Shown piece after piece: positions 14,840-14,995 of a DNA stretch of 14,995 nt; the stretch's first letter is position 1; the number at the start of each line of letters is the position of its first letter. A model generated the notes under the pieces. It was not told the DNA's origin and did no database searches. It saw only the letters and a list, made by a program, of their open reading frames with translations. Both the position numbers and the translations under genes were made by a program. Origin of the DNA: Bordetella parapertussis (GTDB taxonomy: Bacteria; Pseudomonadota; Gammaproteobacteria; Burkholderiales; Burkholderiaceae_C); assembly GCA_945878355.1 (NCBI GenBank), contig CAMCTC010000111.1, forward strand, positions 1-14,995. Direction: 5' to 3'.

Positions 14840-14995
14840 GACCCCGCAGTGTGCCCAGTGGCTGCGGCGCGCTCGATCTCGGCCAGCGCCGCGAGCTTGA
14901 TTTCACGCTTCAGGATCTTGCCCGAAGGCGTGCGCGGCAGCGGTTCGGCCGACCGCACGATGTGGCGCGGCAACTCGAAGCGGGCCAAGTGCCCG
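14836..14995 (-). CDS. AMP-forming acyl-CoA ligase, C-terminal fragment (gene continues beyond the window)
   Basis: The last 52 codons of a gene entering from the right edge are visible. They encode the C-terminal subdomain of an ANL-superfamily ligase: HLARFELPRHIV, then PLPRTPSGKILKREIK with the conserved adenylation lysine in SGK, ending in an Ala-rich tail (ATGHTAGS). The stop TGA overlaps the MATE GTG. Because the start lies outside, the substrate class is unknown. It would be the second AMP-forming ligase of this gene series, besides the complete one at 9220-10932. Confidence 0.85.
   Translation of the reverse strand, partial: GHLARFELPRHIVRSAEPLPRTPSGKILKREIKLAALAEIERAAATGHTAGS

Overview
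The window is GC-rich, densely coding, and reads as an accessory catabolic region from a beta-proteobacterium, most likely Burkholderiales (Comamonadaceae or Rubrivivax-like). The taxon is inferred from codon use, GGAG-type leaders such as GGAGACAAC before ATG, and the mix of families (CaiB/BaiF CoA-transferase, SMP-30, MACS-type ligase, ACAD10/11-type kinase). There are no rRNA, tRNA, IS, phage or CRISPR features, and no transcription regulator gene.

Left block (minus strand, 5327 down to 145): a family III CoA-transferase, an SMP-30/gluconolactonase-family lactonase, an N-acyl-D-amino-acid deacylase-type amidohydrolase and an AstE/aspartoacylase-like zinc hydrolase. The last two overlap by 4 bp. 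Two gaps in this block carry tandem repeats: a 12-bp x3 repeat at 4074-4109 and a 14-unit octanucleotide array at 2957-3068. An imperfect palindrome of about 124 bp lies just after the last gene (4-127).

Middle block (plus strand, 5645-7841): an acyl-CoA dehydrogenase followed by an APH-fold kinase of the ACAD10/ACAD11/FadE36/LvaA type. It is divergent from the CoA-transferase. Their shared 317-bp intergenic region ends in a second octanucleotide array (5565-5644) that stops exactly at the dehydrogenase ATG. Its core (TGATTG) and its orientation relative to the downstream gene match the first array.

Right block (minus strand, 14995 down to 7904): the C-terminal end of an AMP-forming ligase, a MATE transporter (GTGA overlap), an amidohydrolase-2 family hydrolase, an MFS transporter, a complete AMP-forming acyl-CoA synthetase and a mandelate racemase/muconate lactonizing enzyme family protein. 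All are co-oriented with gaps of 53-98 bp, so one operon is plausible. A hairpin at 7855-7878 separates this block from the convergent kinase gene.

Taken together, the genes suggest uptake of a lactone, hydroxy-acid or acylated amino compound, hydrolytic opening or deacylation, CoA activation, and entry into beta-oxidation. The most specific idea is a 4-hydroxyacyl-CoA route: lactone opening, CoA loading, kinase phosphorylation of the hydroxyacyl-CoA, then phosphate elimination by the dehydrogenase-fold enzyme. This is inference from family membership and gene order. The actual substrate cannot be read from the sequence.
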